Below are positions 25,887 to 34,500 of a stretch of DNA of 64,000 nucleotides, piece by piece (position 1 is the stretch's first letter; each line of letters begins with the position of its first letter). The stretch is from an uncultured Cohaesibacter sp. Its GTDB lineage: Bacteria > Pseudomonadota > Alphaproteobacteria > Rhizobiales > Cohaesibacteraceae. The translations under genes were made by a program, and so were the position numbers. The notes under the pieces are model-generated. The model was not told the origin of the DNA, searched no databases, and saw only the letters and a list, made by a program, of their open reading frames with translations. The DNA lies in NCBI RefSeq assembly GCF_963662805.1, contig NZ_OY759869.1:529501-593500 (forward strand). The letters run 5' to 3'.

Positions 25887-26678
25887 CTACGAAATAAATA
25901 CTTTCTTGAGCCAAGCCAGCTTCGTTCTTTTGCTGGCGCTTAGGTCTCTAATAGCCTCACGAACTTCATGAATATTAGGGATATAATCAACCATTGCCCC
26001 GCTGTTTTGGTTGCGAGACTTGAAGTATTCCTCTCGTGCGGTTTGCGTGTCTGATGTTATCTTGATGGGTTGCCCAGCAAATGCCATCTCATCTAACAGG
26101 GCTTGATGTCGGGCAACTTGTTCATCAAAGGATCCTGCAAAGAACTGCTCATAGTGGTAAATTGGAAGTCGATGTCTTCTAAAAATGTCAGTGATGTGAC
26201 GCGTTCTTTGGAAGCAATTTTTTGCATGTCTCTGGAACGTTTGCATGTTCACTGGCGGAAGCTCAATCTCTCCGGATTGAATTTTGGGGTATATCCCTTT
26301 GGCTTTCTTTACTCCGAATGCCTTTGTCAATTCTGCAAGAGCAAGAGATTCAAGGCGGCTCTGCTCATTGTCTCTTAGTAAGAGAATTTGAAAGTAGCCG
26401 TTCTGTTCAAGAAAGTTAAAGACAGCTTCGTTGAAATTTTTCGGCGTGTACTCATAACAAATCTTGAGATTGTATTTGAGCAAATCGGGGTCGGATATGG
26501 TTGGGGCTGTACCTGTTCGGTTAACCTCTCTTGCGAATTCGTCGCGAAGGTAAACAAACTCACGGTTCCCATTGAATGGTTCTTGGCATGTTTCGCTTTC
26601 GTGCGATGTTCGTATCAGCCCCATGAAAGAAGTGCCTCCGGTTCTTTGCATGCACCACACTGCAAACTTCTTAGACAC
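25887..26678 (-). CDS. Sulfotransferase-like protein (moron on the opposite strand)
   Basis: 263 aa. The start is set at GTG 26678 because a perfect AAGGAGG lies five bases upstream; an ATG at 26720 would put this site inside the gene. The N-terminus has a P-loop-like 5'-PSB segment (FAVWCMQRTGGTSFMGLI) and a later segment LLRDNEQSRLESLALAEL resembling the 3'-phosphate-binding R..S region of PAPS-dependent sulfotransferases. It would move sulfate from PAPS to a glycan or lipid acceptor. It is antisense to the phage late genes and is bracketed by a 51-bp repeat, which suggests acquisition as a cassette. Acceptor unknown. Confidence 0.7.
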   Translation of the reverse strand: MSKKFAVWCMQRTGGTSFMGLIRTSHESETCQEPFNGNREFVYLRDEFAREVNRTGTAPTISDPDLLKYNLKICYEYTPKNFNEAVFNFLEQNGYFQILLLRDNEQSRLESLALAELTKAFGVKKAKGIYPKIQSGEIELPPVNMQTFQRHAKNCFQRTRHITDIFRRHRLPIYHYEQFFAGSFDEQVARHQALLDEMAFAGQPIKITSDTQTAREEYFKSRNQNSGAMVDYIPNIHEVREAIRDLSASKRTKLAWLKKVFIS

Positions 26679-26795
26679 AAAAACCTCCTTGAGCAGACGA
26701 ACGAGATAAAACCATAACATGCATTCTGGTTTGATCAATGAATTTGTATGATTGGATCGATACCAGATAGGCAGTCGCTTTGGCGGCTTTTTCGT

Positions 26796-26820
26796 GGCTC
26801 CGCAAGGGGCCTTTTCTTTC
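26796..26820 (+). terminator. Small GCAA-loop terminator at repeat copy B
   Basis: GGCTCC (26796-26801) and GGGGCC (26806-26811) form a short stem with a GCAA loop, followed by TTTTCTTTC. The T-tract is shared with the terminator at 25489-25519, but the stem sequence differs, as expected if two fibre-terminator cassettes were joined. Confidence 0.5.
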
Positions 26821-26858
26821 ATCTCACTTCATCAGTCGGCGGCTGCGCCGCCTTGTCT
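26808..26858 (+). repeat. 51-bp direct repeat, copy B
   Basis: Partner of 25512-25562 (48/51 identical). Its end forms a perfect hairpin GGCGGC-TGC-GCCGCC followed by TTGTCT. Confidence 0.9.
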
Positions 26859-26861
26859 GTA

Positions 26862-26892
26862 CTCTCGTCCTTTTCGCGATGCGATAAGCGAC
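26862..26892 (+). repeat. 31-bp intergenic repeat, copy 1
   Basis: CTCTCGTCCTTTTCGC begins a 31-bp segment, 27/31 identical to 27747-27777. Both copies lie in gaps before lysis-region genes. Confidence 0.6.
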
Positions 26893-26962
26893 TTGCGTAA
26901 GGCCGATCTGATGATCGCCAAGCGCATCCCGAAAACCAAACTAAAGCCAAAAGGAGAAACCC

Positions 26963-27193
26963 ATGACGGTTAGAGCAAAATTTGTCGTGACCAGTATCAC
27001 CGAGAACGAAACCGGCTCCGAGGATGAGGTCAGCGCGACCATCGAAATGGAAGCCGTGACGAACGGCGAGGGCAATGAAAGTTGGTCCAAATGGACGCCC
27101 GCCGGTCAGCTGACCATGACGGTCACCAATCCTGCAGCGCTGGCGGACTTCGCCGTCGGGGCCGCCTGCTATCTCGATTTCAGCGCGGCCTGA
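26963..27193 (+). CDS. Small hypothetical phage protein
   Basis: 76 aa with a strong AAAGGAGAAACCC ribosome site. It is an acidic all-beta sequence (KFVVTSITENETGSEDEVSA, QLTMTVTNPAALADFAVG) without signal peptide. Similar small beta proteins sit near tail-fibre or lysis genes of alphaproteobacterial phages. Function is unknown; a virion decoration role is possible but not shown. It is the first gene of the lysis operon. Confidence 0.6.
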   Translation: MTVRAKFVVTSITENETGSEDEVSATIEMEAVTNGEGNESWSKWTPAGQLTMTVTNPAALADFAVGAACYLDFSAA

Positions 27194-27196
27194 CCG

Positions 27197-27724
27197 ATGG
27201 GCGATCTTCCTCCGGTCCCGCCTCTGGCGCGACCGTTCATCTGGCGTCTCGGCATGAATGAGCGAGACGACAGAGAGGCTTTGCTGGCATGGTTCGCCCA
27301 GTTCGGTGGTGTGCTTGGCGATCCGACCGAATGGCCATGGTGCGGCGAGGGAATGGAAAACGCCGCGCTGGAAATGTTCCCGCTCGTGCCGATCCCCCAA
27401 AAGCCCTATGTCGCCCAGAATTGGCAGCACTATGCCGTCAATGCGCATGATGGATCCAAGGGCAACGAGATCCTGATGCCAGTCATCGGGGCGGTCGGGG
27501 TCATCAGGTGGTCGGCCAAGGCCGGCCATGTTGGGGTGGTTGCCGATTTCAATAAGACGCACGTCGACATGATCGGCGCGAACCAAACAGACAGCATCAA
27601 CGTTTCGCGCTTCCCGCGCGGAAAGTTCATCGCGTTTCGCCTGCCTGCCCAAGAGGTCGGCAAGCGCTATGCGCCGTTTTCCCGCGCGCCTGAAGCTGGC
27701 GGCGGCATGATGGCAACTCGCTAA
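27197..27724 (+). CDS. Endolysin, TIGR02594/CHAP-like cysteine peptidase or amidase
   Basis: 175 aa. The candidate catalytic Cys is in EWPWCGEGMENAALEMF and the candidate His in AGHVGVVADFNKTHVDMIGA, followed by the family's NQTDSINVSRFPRG-FIAFRLP ending. This order and length match TIGR02594-type peptidoglycan hydrolases of phages. No signal peptide is visible, so release should depend on the neighbouring holin. It would cut peptide cross-links of peptidoglycan. It lies first among the lysis genes. Confidence 0.75.
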   Translation: MGDLPPVPPLARPFIWRLGMNERDDREALLAWFAQFGGVLGDPTEWPWCGEGMENAALEMFPLVPIPQKPYVAQNWQHYAVNAHDGSKGNEILMPVIGAVGVIRWSAKAGHVGVVADFNKTHVDMIGANQTDSINVSRFPRGKFIAFRLPAQEVGKRYAPFSRAPEAGGGMMATR

Positions 27725-27746
27725 TCCTGACAATTCCACCATTGCG

Positions 27747-27777
27747 CTCTCGTCGTTTTCGCTCTGCGAAAAGCGAC
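27747..27777 (+). repeat. 31-bp intergenic repeat, copy 2
   Basis: It is 27/31 identical to 26862-26892; here it contains a perfect hairpin TTTTCGC-TCT-GCGAAAA. Confidence 0.6.
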
Positions 27778-27796
27778 CGTGTGCGCTTGTGACGGC

Positions 27797-27816
27797 GGCG
27801 CATTCGCGCCTTGTCT
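27797..27816 (+). promoter_or_regulatory. Hairpin plus TTGTCT before the holin gene
   Basis: GGCGC-ATTC-GCGCC is followed directly by TTGTCT and, 8 bp later, the holin ribosome site. The same hairpin-TTGTCT arrangement ends both copies of the 51-bp repeat (about 25541-25562 and 26838-26858). Confidence 0.35.
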
Positions 27817-27831
27817 TAAAGGAGTTTCGTA

Positions 27832-28395
27832 ATGAGACAAAAAGTAATGGGAACCTTGGCAATTGCGGCAGTCGCTCTGATCGGTCTGCTGGTTGGGCGA
27901 CCGGCCTTTGCTGATGAGCTTTATACGATCGACACAAGGCCATTCATCGACTTTCTGTTGCCCTATCTTGAGCCTGTCGTCGTCGGTGTCGCCATGGCAG
28001 GGCTCGGATTTATCGCGCGACTTTTGCAGAAGTATGTCGGCGTCGAGGTCGACGAAAAGCACCGGGCGGCATTGGCCCAGATTGCCGCCAGCAAGCTGCA
28101 GCAACTGGCGGTCGAGAAGGTGACGGCAAGTGCACCAAGCTACTACACCAAGCACCAGATCCTTGGCGTCATCGCAAAGTATATCGAGGAACGGGGCCCG
28201 CAGGCGGTCAAGCATTTTGGCCTGACACCGGAGGCGCTGGAAGCCTACATCGCAGGTAACTTTGGCTGGGATGTCGTCAAACTCATGGAGGAAGGTAATG
28301 GCATTGCTCAAAACCCTTCTGGCGCTCGTGGCGCGGCTCTTTATGGACGCTCTGGACCAGTGGTCCCTCCGCCAAAAGGCATCCAGCGCGGATGA
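27832..28395 (+). CDS. Holin-like membrane protein (possible holin superfamily 6)
   Basis: 187 aa, with a good AAAGGAG site. A signal-anchor or cleavable segment (LAIAAVALIGLLVGRPAFADE) is followed by a second membrane segment (YLEPVVVGVAMAGLGFIARLL) and a long helical cytoplasmic or periplasmic part with HRAALAQIAASKLQQLAVEK. Topology and position between endolysin and spanin-like genes fit phage holins of the LL-H type. The C-terminal 50 residues overlap the next gene in another frame. Confidence 0.6.
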   Translation: MRQKVMGTLAIAAVALIGLLVGRPAFADELYTIDTRPFIDFLLPYLEPVVVGVAMAGLGFIARLLQKYVGVEVDEKHRAALAQIAASKLQQLAVEKVTASAPSYYTKHQILGVIAKYIEERGPQAVKHFGLTPEALEAYIAGNFGWDVVKLMEEGNGIAQNPSGARGAALYGRSGPVVPPPKGIQRG

Positions 28396-28522
28396 ACTCG
28401 CCCAAGAGCGGGACGCCGAGCAAGTGGCCCGTGAGGCCGAGGGCAGGGCGGCTGACGCGGCACATGGCAACCCTGGCCCTGATGGCATTGTTGAGCGCTT
28501 GCGCCGAGATGGGGCTCTCTGA
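28298..28522 (+). CDS. i-spanin-like (Rz-like) small membrane protein
   Basis: 74 aa, starting at ATG 28298 after GGAGGAAGGTA, overlapping the holin-like gene. It has a short N-terminal membrane-prone helix (MALLKTLLALVARLFMDAL) and then a charged coiled-coil-like helix (ADELAQERDAEQVAREAEG). An o-spanin-like lipoprotein gene is nested in its 3' half, the classic Rz/Rz1 layout. It is shorter than typical Rz, so confidence is moderate. Confidence 0.5.
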   Translation: MALLKTLLALVARLFMDALDQWSLRQKASSADELAQERDAEQVAREAEGRAADAAHGNPGPDGIVERLRRDGAL

Positions 28523-28745
28523 GGCCCCTTCCGGGACCGGTTCATCGGCTGCGGTCGCGCCGCCTGTCCCAAGGCTCAAAATTTACAGCAAAGAGTTTGT
28601 CGGCCGTCTGGCCGACGAGCTAGACGCAACCCCAGCCGACAGCCCGTCCCGCGTCTGTGCGGCTGACCTTTACACTCTAAGGCGGCAAATCTGTGCTATC
28701 AATGTCCAGCAACCCGCCTGCAAACTGATAGGACAATCGAAATGA
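28464..28745 (+). CDS. o-spanin-like (Rz1-like) lipoprotein
   Basis: 93 aa from ATG 28464 inside the preceding gene in another frame. The N-terminus MATLALMALLSACAEMG is a lipoprotein signal with lipobox LLSAC; the mature part starts Ser/Gly/Pro-rich, as in Rz1, and ends in a Cys-containing helical segment (SRVCAADLYTLRRQICAINV). With its partner it would bridge inner and outer membranes and fuse them at lysis. It ends with a four-base overlap with the nuclease gene. Confidence 0.6.
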   Translation: MATLALMALLSACAEMGLSEAPSGTGSSAAVAPPVPRLKIYSKEFVGRLADELDATPADSPSRVCAADLYTLRRQICAINVQQPACKLIGQSK

Positions 28746-29437
28746 TGCGGCGATTGATGCGCTTTGTGGCGTCAGGGCTGATGCTTCTGGTCTGCTGGCA
28801 TATTTCCGGCGCGGTGGCTGGCTGGAAACAGGATCGGGAAACGCTGTTTCGGGATGGCAAGCGAACACCGGCGATCGTGCGCCGGGTGATCGATGCGGAC
28901 ACGGTCGAGGTTGATGTGCGGCCATGGCTCGATATCTCGGTCGAGGGTGTCGACGTGCGGATCGCCGGGATCGATACGCCAGAGAAGGTCGGCACCGGCT
29001 GCACGATGCATCCCCTCTGGCGCGGCAAGAGCGTGCCCGACGAGGTCAAGGCACATGAAAACCTCCTCGGCTGTCGTGCGACCGCTTTTGTGGCCGGGAC
29101 GGATGGCGTCAAGAGCAAGAAGTGCATGGCGCTGCTAAAAGGCGAGGCGCGTCAGGCTGGTCTCCTGCATCCCGGCGACCCGGTAATCCTGACCGAGATC
29201 CATGGCGGAAAATATTATGGCCGGGTGGTTGGCGATCTGCTCTATCCGATCGAGGGCACCAAGGATCCGGTCGTCTGGCAATCCCTTGCCATGAAACTCT
29301 ATTCCAAGGATATGGCGGTTATCTATGGTGCAAAGCTCAAGGATGGCCGTCTGATCGAGGACAGAAACGCCCTGACAAAAGGCGCTTGGTGGTGCGATGG
29401 AAAGACCGTCAAGCCGCCTGAAGGGGAGCGCAATTGA
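28742..29437 (+). CDS. Secreted SNase-like nuclease
   Basis: 231 aa. It begins with a signal peptide or anchor (MRFVASGLMLLVCWHISGAVAG). The staphylococcal-nuclease fold is recognisable from RRVIDADTVEVDV (metal-binding Asp region), VRIAGIDTPEKVG (catalytic Arg and Asp) and a later GGKYYGRVVGDL that carries the second Arg. Two Cys pairs fit an exported protein. It would degrade DNA in the periplasm or after lysis. It is embedded in the lysis cassette with four-base overlaps on the upstream side, so it is co-expressed with lysis genes. Confidence 0.82.
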   Translation: MMRRLMRFVASGLMLLVCWHISGAVAGWKQDRETLFRDGKRTPAIVRRVIDADTVEVDVRPWLDISVEGVDVRIAGIDTPEKVGTGCTMHPLWRGKSVPDEVKAHENLLGCRATAFVAGTDGVKSKKCMALLKGEARQAGLLHPGDPVILTEIHGGKYYGRVVGDLLYPIEGTKDPVVWQSLAMKLYSKDMAVIYGAKLKDGRLIEDRNALTKGAWWCDGKTVKPPEGERN

Positions 29438-29820
29438 TGCCAGACAAGTTTCTGGAGCTTATTGGCCTTGCCCATAGTTCTCGCCCGGACCTTGTGCCGG
29501 GCTTTTTTGGTGCCCTCGCACGGGCCATCGTGGTCAGCTGGCGGATGGTGCTGAAAGAATTCAGCTGGCTGACCGTGCTGCGGGTTATCGCTTATGCGAT
29601 TGGCGCGGTGGTGGTCGGGTCTCTGGCCGCCGCCTATTTGACCGACCTCACCGAGCCGGTGATGGTGAAACTGCTGGCGCTATCCGGCATCGCCATCGAG
29701 GAATCCGGCAAGCCAGCCGCATTCCTGACAGGCTTTGCAGGCATTACCATGTTGGAAGGGGCGCTGAAATTAGCCAAGGCATGGAGCGAAAATCCCAGAT
29801 TGCCGCTATGGAAAAAGTGA
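29437..29820 (+). CDS. Second holin-like membrane protein
   Basis: 127 aa from ATG 29437 overlapping the nuclease stop (TTGATGCC). Two hydrophobic segments are visible (TVLRVIAYAIGAVVVGSLAAAY and a shorter one around PAAFLTGFAGITMLEGAL) with a basic C-terminus (RLPLWKK). Size and topology resemble phage holins or antiholins. It is the last gene before a strong terminator. Confidence 0.5.
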   Translation: MPDKFLELIGLAHSSRPDLVPGFFGALARAIVVSWRMVLKEFSWLTVLRVIAYAIGAVVVGSLAAAYLTDLTEPVMVKLLALSGIAIEESGKPAAFLTGFAGITMLEGALKLAKAWSENPRLPLWKK

Positions 29821-29832
29821 TGTGATCACCCG

Positions 29833-29863
29833 GCCCGCTGGAGCAATCCGGCGGGCTTTTTTT
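29833..29863 (+). terminator. Terminator of the lysis operon
   Basis: GCCCGC (29833-29838) pairs with GCGGGC (29851-29856), followed by seven T. The 29864-30007 remainder up to the sulfotransferase stop holds nothing recognisable. Confidence 0.8.
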
Positions 29864-30007
29864 CGTCTAGTCCCTCATGTTAGGCGGTAACGCTCTGCAG
29901 GTTGCGGTGTTGGACAGATCTCTTTTCAATACGATCCGGCTCAAGGTCAGGTGTTTGAGCGCAGTCCTCCATATCGCACGGATTAAGAACGGCGCTAGCC
30001 ATCGCTA

Positions 30008-30748
30008 CTAAACAGATTGCAGAGCTTCTGCCTTTTCCGGAGTTCCCCACTCATCATACCCGAAAAGCTCAAAATCATCTTCGTAAGTCTTGCGAATGCT
30101 CTGGAAGACATCAACGTCGACCGTTTGGCCGCGTGACTTGCTAGCGTTGAATTTTGTGTGCTTGGCTTGAGTGAGGCGAGAGCCTAACGAAGGGGGCAAT
30201 AGGTTTAGCAAAATGTCGATGTGTTCATTCAAGAACTCGGTTTTCCCGACATAGTCCATATACACTTTATATCGAGTCTCGGCGGGCAGACTCACAAAAT
30301 GACGCTGCGGTTTAAGATGATTGATGGCCTTGCGAAATTCCAAACTTTCACTCGCCTCAGCAAAGGCTCTCAGAGAACTGAACTCCTCCGGGAACTTCTC
30401 TACGTATTGAACATCACGAGATGACATTCCACCTGCTCGGATGTAATGGTAGGCGGAAATGAATCTGAAATAGGGATGCCTTACGAAGGTAAACTTGAAA
30501 GCGTGCTCAGTAAATTCAGGGTCAGCCTTCCAGTAGGAGGATATTGAACGATGACCAATGCGATGGCCAAACAGACATAAGTTTATGGTAGATCCCGCTG
30601 CCTTTGGGACGTGGACAAATATCGCACTATCGCGACGGAATCCGGACGGAATTTCAGGATAGACAATTTCCGGAGCTGTAGGAGCTTCGCTTACTAATTC
30701 TTTTGGCTCTTCCGGAGAGACTGTTTTATTTGCCTTTTTTGAAAACAT
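30008..30748 (-). CDS. Sulfotransferase family 2 protein
   Basis: 246 aa. The PAPS-binding signature is clear: 5'-PSB AIFVHVPKAAGSTINLCLFG near residue 45 and 3'-PB TFVRHPYFRFISAYHY near residue 95, followed by MDYVGKTEFLNEHIDILL. This combination defines the carbohydrate-type sulfotransferase family 2. A possible role is sulfating a surface polysaccharide or another glycan, acceptor unknown. It is on the minus strand, convergent with the lysis operon. A GGGAGG element lies about 15 bases upstream of the ATG. Base composition is lower in GC than the phage core. Confidence 0.85.
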   Translation of the reverse strand: MFSKKANKTVSPEEPKELVSEAPTAPEIVYPEIPSGFRRDSAIFVHVPKAAGSTINLCLFGHRIGHRSISSYWKADPEFTEHAFKFTFVRHPYFRFISAYHYIRAGGMSSRDVQYVEKFPEEFSSLRAFAEASESLEFRKAINHLKPQRHFVSLPAETRYKVYMDYVGKTEFLNEHIDILLNLLPPSLGSRLTQAKHTKFNASKSRGQTVDVDVFQSIRKTYEDDFELFGYDEWGTPEKAEALQSV

Positions 30749-31513
30749 TTTACTGTCTCATCACCTCCCTTTGGTTCAAGGTGAAATTCTAGAACATTCA
30801 ATTGCCTACCACAGTGCGAACTGTCAACAATTTTCGTGACTTAAGGGGTAAATGCTTGCGAAAGTGGCGGCTTCAGTCGCTTTGAGTCTCGTGTTGGACT
30901 TCATTCAGGCTTCAGAGAAAAGAACTTGCGACCTTCGCGAGGCGCTCAATGTTTCTGGCTGAATCAGGATATGTCCATAGTGAGGCAATATATAAATATG
31001 AGGAATTATTCATCAATTAAAGTGGCGAAATTTACTTAGTTTCGTGAATTATGCCCAATATAAATGTCGTAGTTGTAATCACAAGTAAACAAAAAAGCTT
31101 GTGGAGCTGAAGACAATCAAATTGATGTTTAAAATTATTGGGTGCTATTAAGCTATGGAGTATCTTTTATGCGCCCACTCTTATTGGGATAGGGTTTGGG
31201 ATGCTTAAGGGGGGGGCTGAAGTTTTAGCTTCTGGTTAATGATTGTGTTTCGAGCGCTTGATTGCGCGATCAGCTATCTGTCAGAACTCATTCCAGAGAC
31301 AACACCTCACCTAATTTGTCGGCGCCACTTGTTTTGTGATCTTCGCATCCAAAAACTGGCACACACTAAACAATAAACCGTTTGGATAAATTGAGTTTGG
31401 ACACAACAGAAGCTGGCAAGGAATTTTGCGAGTTTCTGGGTATCGAAAACAAAATCTACAGGTTTTGTTTATCGGGAAATTTCTTTACCAGACGCTTTTG
31501 ATAAGTAGATGCG
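30749..31513. other. 765-bp AT-rich intergenic region between two accessory genes
   Basis: No convincing gene. A 36-codon frame at 30852-30962 has no ribosome site. The stretch is visibly richer in A/T than the phage core and separates divergently oriented genes, so it should hold promoters for both the minus-strand sulfotransferase and the plus-strand glycosyltransferase. Composition suggests foreign origin together with both genes. Confidence 0.5.
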
Positions 31514-34500
31514 ATGAAACCTTCAATCTCCGTTATAGTGCCCATTTATAAAACCGAAAAGTATTTGGACAAGTGTCTGAATTCAATCCGAAATCAGACT
31601 TTCGAAGATATAGAGATCATCTGTGTTGACGACTGCTCTCCGGATGAGAGTTATAAAATTGTGTTGGACCACAAAGAAAATGATCCGCGGATTGTGTTTA
31701 TCAGACACGAGAAGAATGCGGGACTTGGTGGTGCCAGAAATACAGCAATAAAGGCAGCCAAGGCAGACTGGATAGCAAGTGTCGACAGTGACGACTATAT
31801 TCATCCAGAAATGTTGAAGCGACTCTGGGAAGAAACGGAGAATGGACAGTACGACATCGTATCGTGTGGCTTTGAACATGTAAGCTCAAATGGTGAAATC
31901 GTATCAACACATCTGAAAGATGCTCAGATAATTGATGTAAAAAACGACGATGTGGACATTTTTTCTGTCGCTAATCCTGCTTTTTGGAATAAGATATGGA
32001 AAAAAAGTCTATATACGGAAAATGAAATTTTCTTTCCAGAGCATGTATACTATCAAGATGCGGCGACGACTCCTAGGATAATCGCAAAAAGTAAACGAAT
32101 AAAAGTTATTAGAGAGATTTTATACTACTATTTGTCGCGTGAAGATTCTGCAACATACACATATAGCTCAAAACATATATTGGATTATTTCAAAGTGTTT
32201 GATGTTATTGTTGAATTCTTAAATAGTAATGGTTTTTATGAAAAATATATTGATAAATTTACTGATTACATTGATAGAAGTTTAAAATTTCATGCGGGAA
32301 ATGTTTTATCATCAAGCTTATCTGGCGATGAGAAGTCTCAATATTTGAGGCATTTTCTTTTGTTAAAAGTGTCTTATTTCGAAAGCAATGAATTTTTATT
32401 TGAGGCCGATCCTTTGGAGCTTGAGCGGCTCGTCAGTACAGCTCATACGAAAGAAGATTTGCTGCCGTTGGACGGCAATGAAAAACTGCCCGTTTCGGTG
32501 ATCGTGAAAACATTTCTAAGACCAGAGATGCTTGAGCGGTTTTTAATGTCCGTCGGCAATTTTGAACAAAAGCATGGAATTCGATTTGAAGAGATCATTG
32601 TTGGTGATGACTCGCCTAGAGATGTGTTGATCGCGAACGACCGGGCTATTCGACGTGTCAGGCGTCACTACCCATTCTCAAATATTGAGCACGAGCAATA
32701 TGAAGAGAATATTGGACTTGCGGAAGGTCGGAATCGCCTCGTAGCTCGATCAAAAAGCGAGTTCGTTTTATTGTGTGATGACGATTTCATTATTGACGTT
32801 GAAGCTGATATTCAAAAGGCCCTTGGTTACGTTCAAAACCGTGATTTTGATATTGTTGGTGGTTGGTTGAAGAACGAGTATGACGTCGAAACAGGCGACT
32901 ACATGTATTGGGGGGCTTGCGGCAGGATTTCCGAGACCAAAGAAGAGATATTTTTCGAGCTCGATGAATGTGAGCACGAGGACATGGCCGAGATCCAGCC
33001 GTCAGACTATCTACTGAACTTTTTTATTGCACGCAGAAACGCGTTGATCGATGTTCCATGGGACGCCGACCTGAAAGTGGAGGAGCACCAGGAGTTCTTC
33101 TATCGGTTCTTCAAGAGCCCATACAAGGCAGCGTTGTGTCGAGACTTTTTCGTACAGCATACGGCCGATCGCTCTGACAATCCGCCTAGATACAACGAAT
33201 ATCGCTTCGGCCGTGAAAATTGGGAAAAGTTTCTTTACATGGCAGTTGAGCGCATGGGCAAGGTCCGGCGCACGATCAATCGTGTGAGAGACGATAAGTT
33301 TGTTACTTGGCAGGTGGATGCCAGAGCGAGAACCAACCTACATCAATCAGTACCACTGCTTGAGCCGGTGATTGGCCAACGTGTGCCAATAAAGAACGTT
33401 AGTCGGAAGTATCAAAACTTCTTTTTCGGGTACTACGATGTCCAGTCAGAAAGTGATGATGGACGATACTTGGTTTGTCAAAGTGCACCCGTTATAAATC
33501 GGTTACCTCTCAGCAGTGATGTGGCGAGTATTGTTCTGATTGATCGAAATGGGGTCGATGAAGTTCGCGAAATTGGCGCTACGACTGCTTGGTGTCATCA
33601 GCAGGGATGTCATTTGCAGTTTGTACCAAATCGGCCCTCCAGCGTCATATACAATGTCTTTGATGAGGATGAAAAAATATTTCGGTCACATGAATATGAT
33701 GTGATTTCGGGCGCGCGAAGGGTGCACGAGTTCCCAGTTGCTGCGCTTGCTTCAGATGGCAAAAAAGCAGCAAGTATAAACTTTTCTCGTCTCTATGATT
33801 ATCGGCCAGGATATGGCTATGGGCATGTAAGAGATCCATTTTTTGATGAGACTGCTCCAGAAAGAGATGGGCTCACAATATTCGATCTGGATAGCGGTGA
33901 AGCCAAGCTCGTATTAAGCTACCAACAAATACGGGATCTGCTCGCTCAAGGGCAACTGGATCGCTATGCGGATGAAAAGTGGGTCATCAACCATGTAGCT
34001 TTTAATCCGAGCAGCAGCAAGATTCTGATGTTGGTGCGGACTTTCTCCAATGACGCGCCGTTTCCGACATTTACAATTGTTTGCAATGCGGATGGTTCAG
34101 AGCTTCGAAGAGTTTTTGGTTTCTGCTCCCATTACCATTGGAAGGACGACGTGACGTTTGTTGCTTCTGGGGCTCCAGGGTTCACCCGTCAGGAAGCAAA
34201 ACCAATAAAGGTATATGAAGTAAACTCAGATACCCTTCAATACGAAGTGCTGGCGGATGGAATTCTGACCAATGATGGCCATTGTAGCTATTCGCCAGAT
34301 CGTAATTTCCTTCTATATGATAGCTATGCATCAGAAAGTTTCCCATACAGGCGCCTGTATGTTTATGACCTTGTTGCTCAAAGGTCGATGGACTTGGGGT
34401 ATTTCTATTCCAATGAGAAATGGTATGGGAGTAATACCGATCTTCGTTGTGATCTTCATCCAAGGTGGTCAAAAGATGGAAAAACCATAACCTTCGACTC

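Noticed and set aside
30852..30962. 36-aa peptide gene in the AT-rich gap
   Set aside because: No ribosome site, no motif, and isolated between divergent genes.
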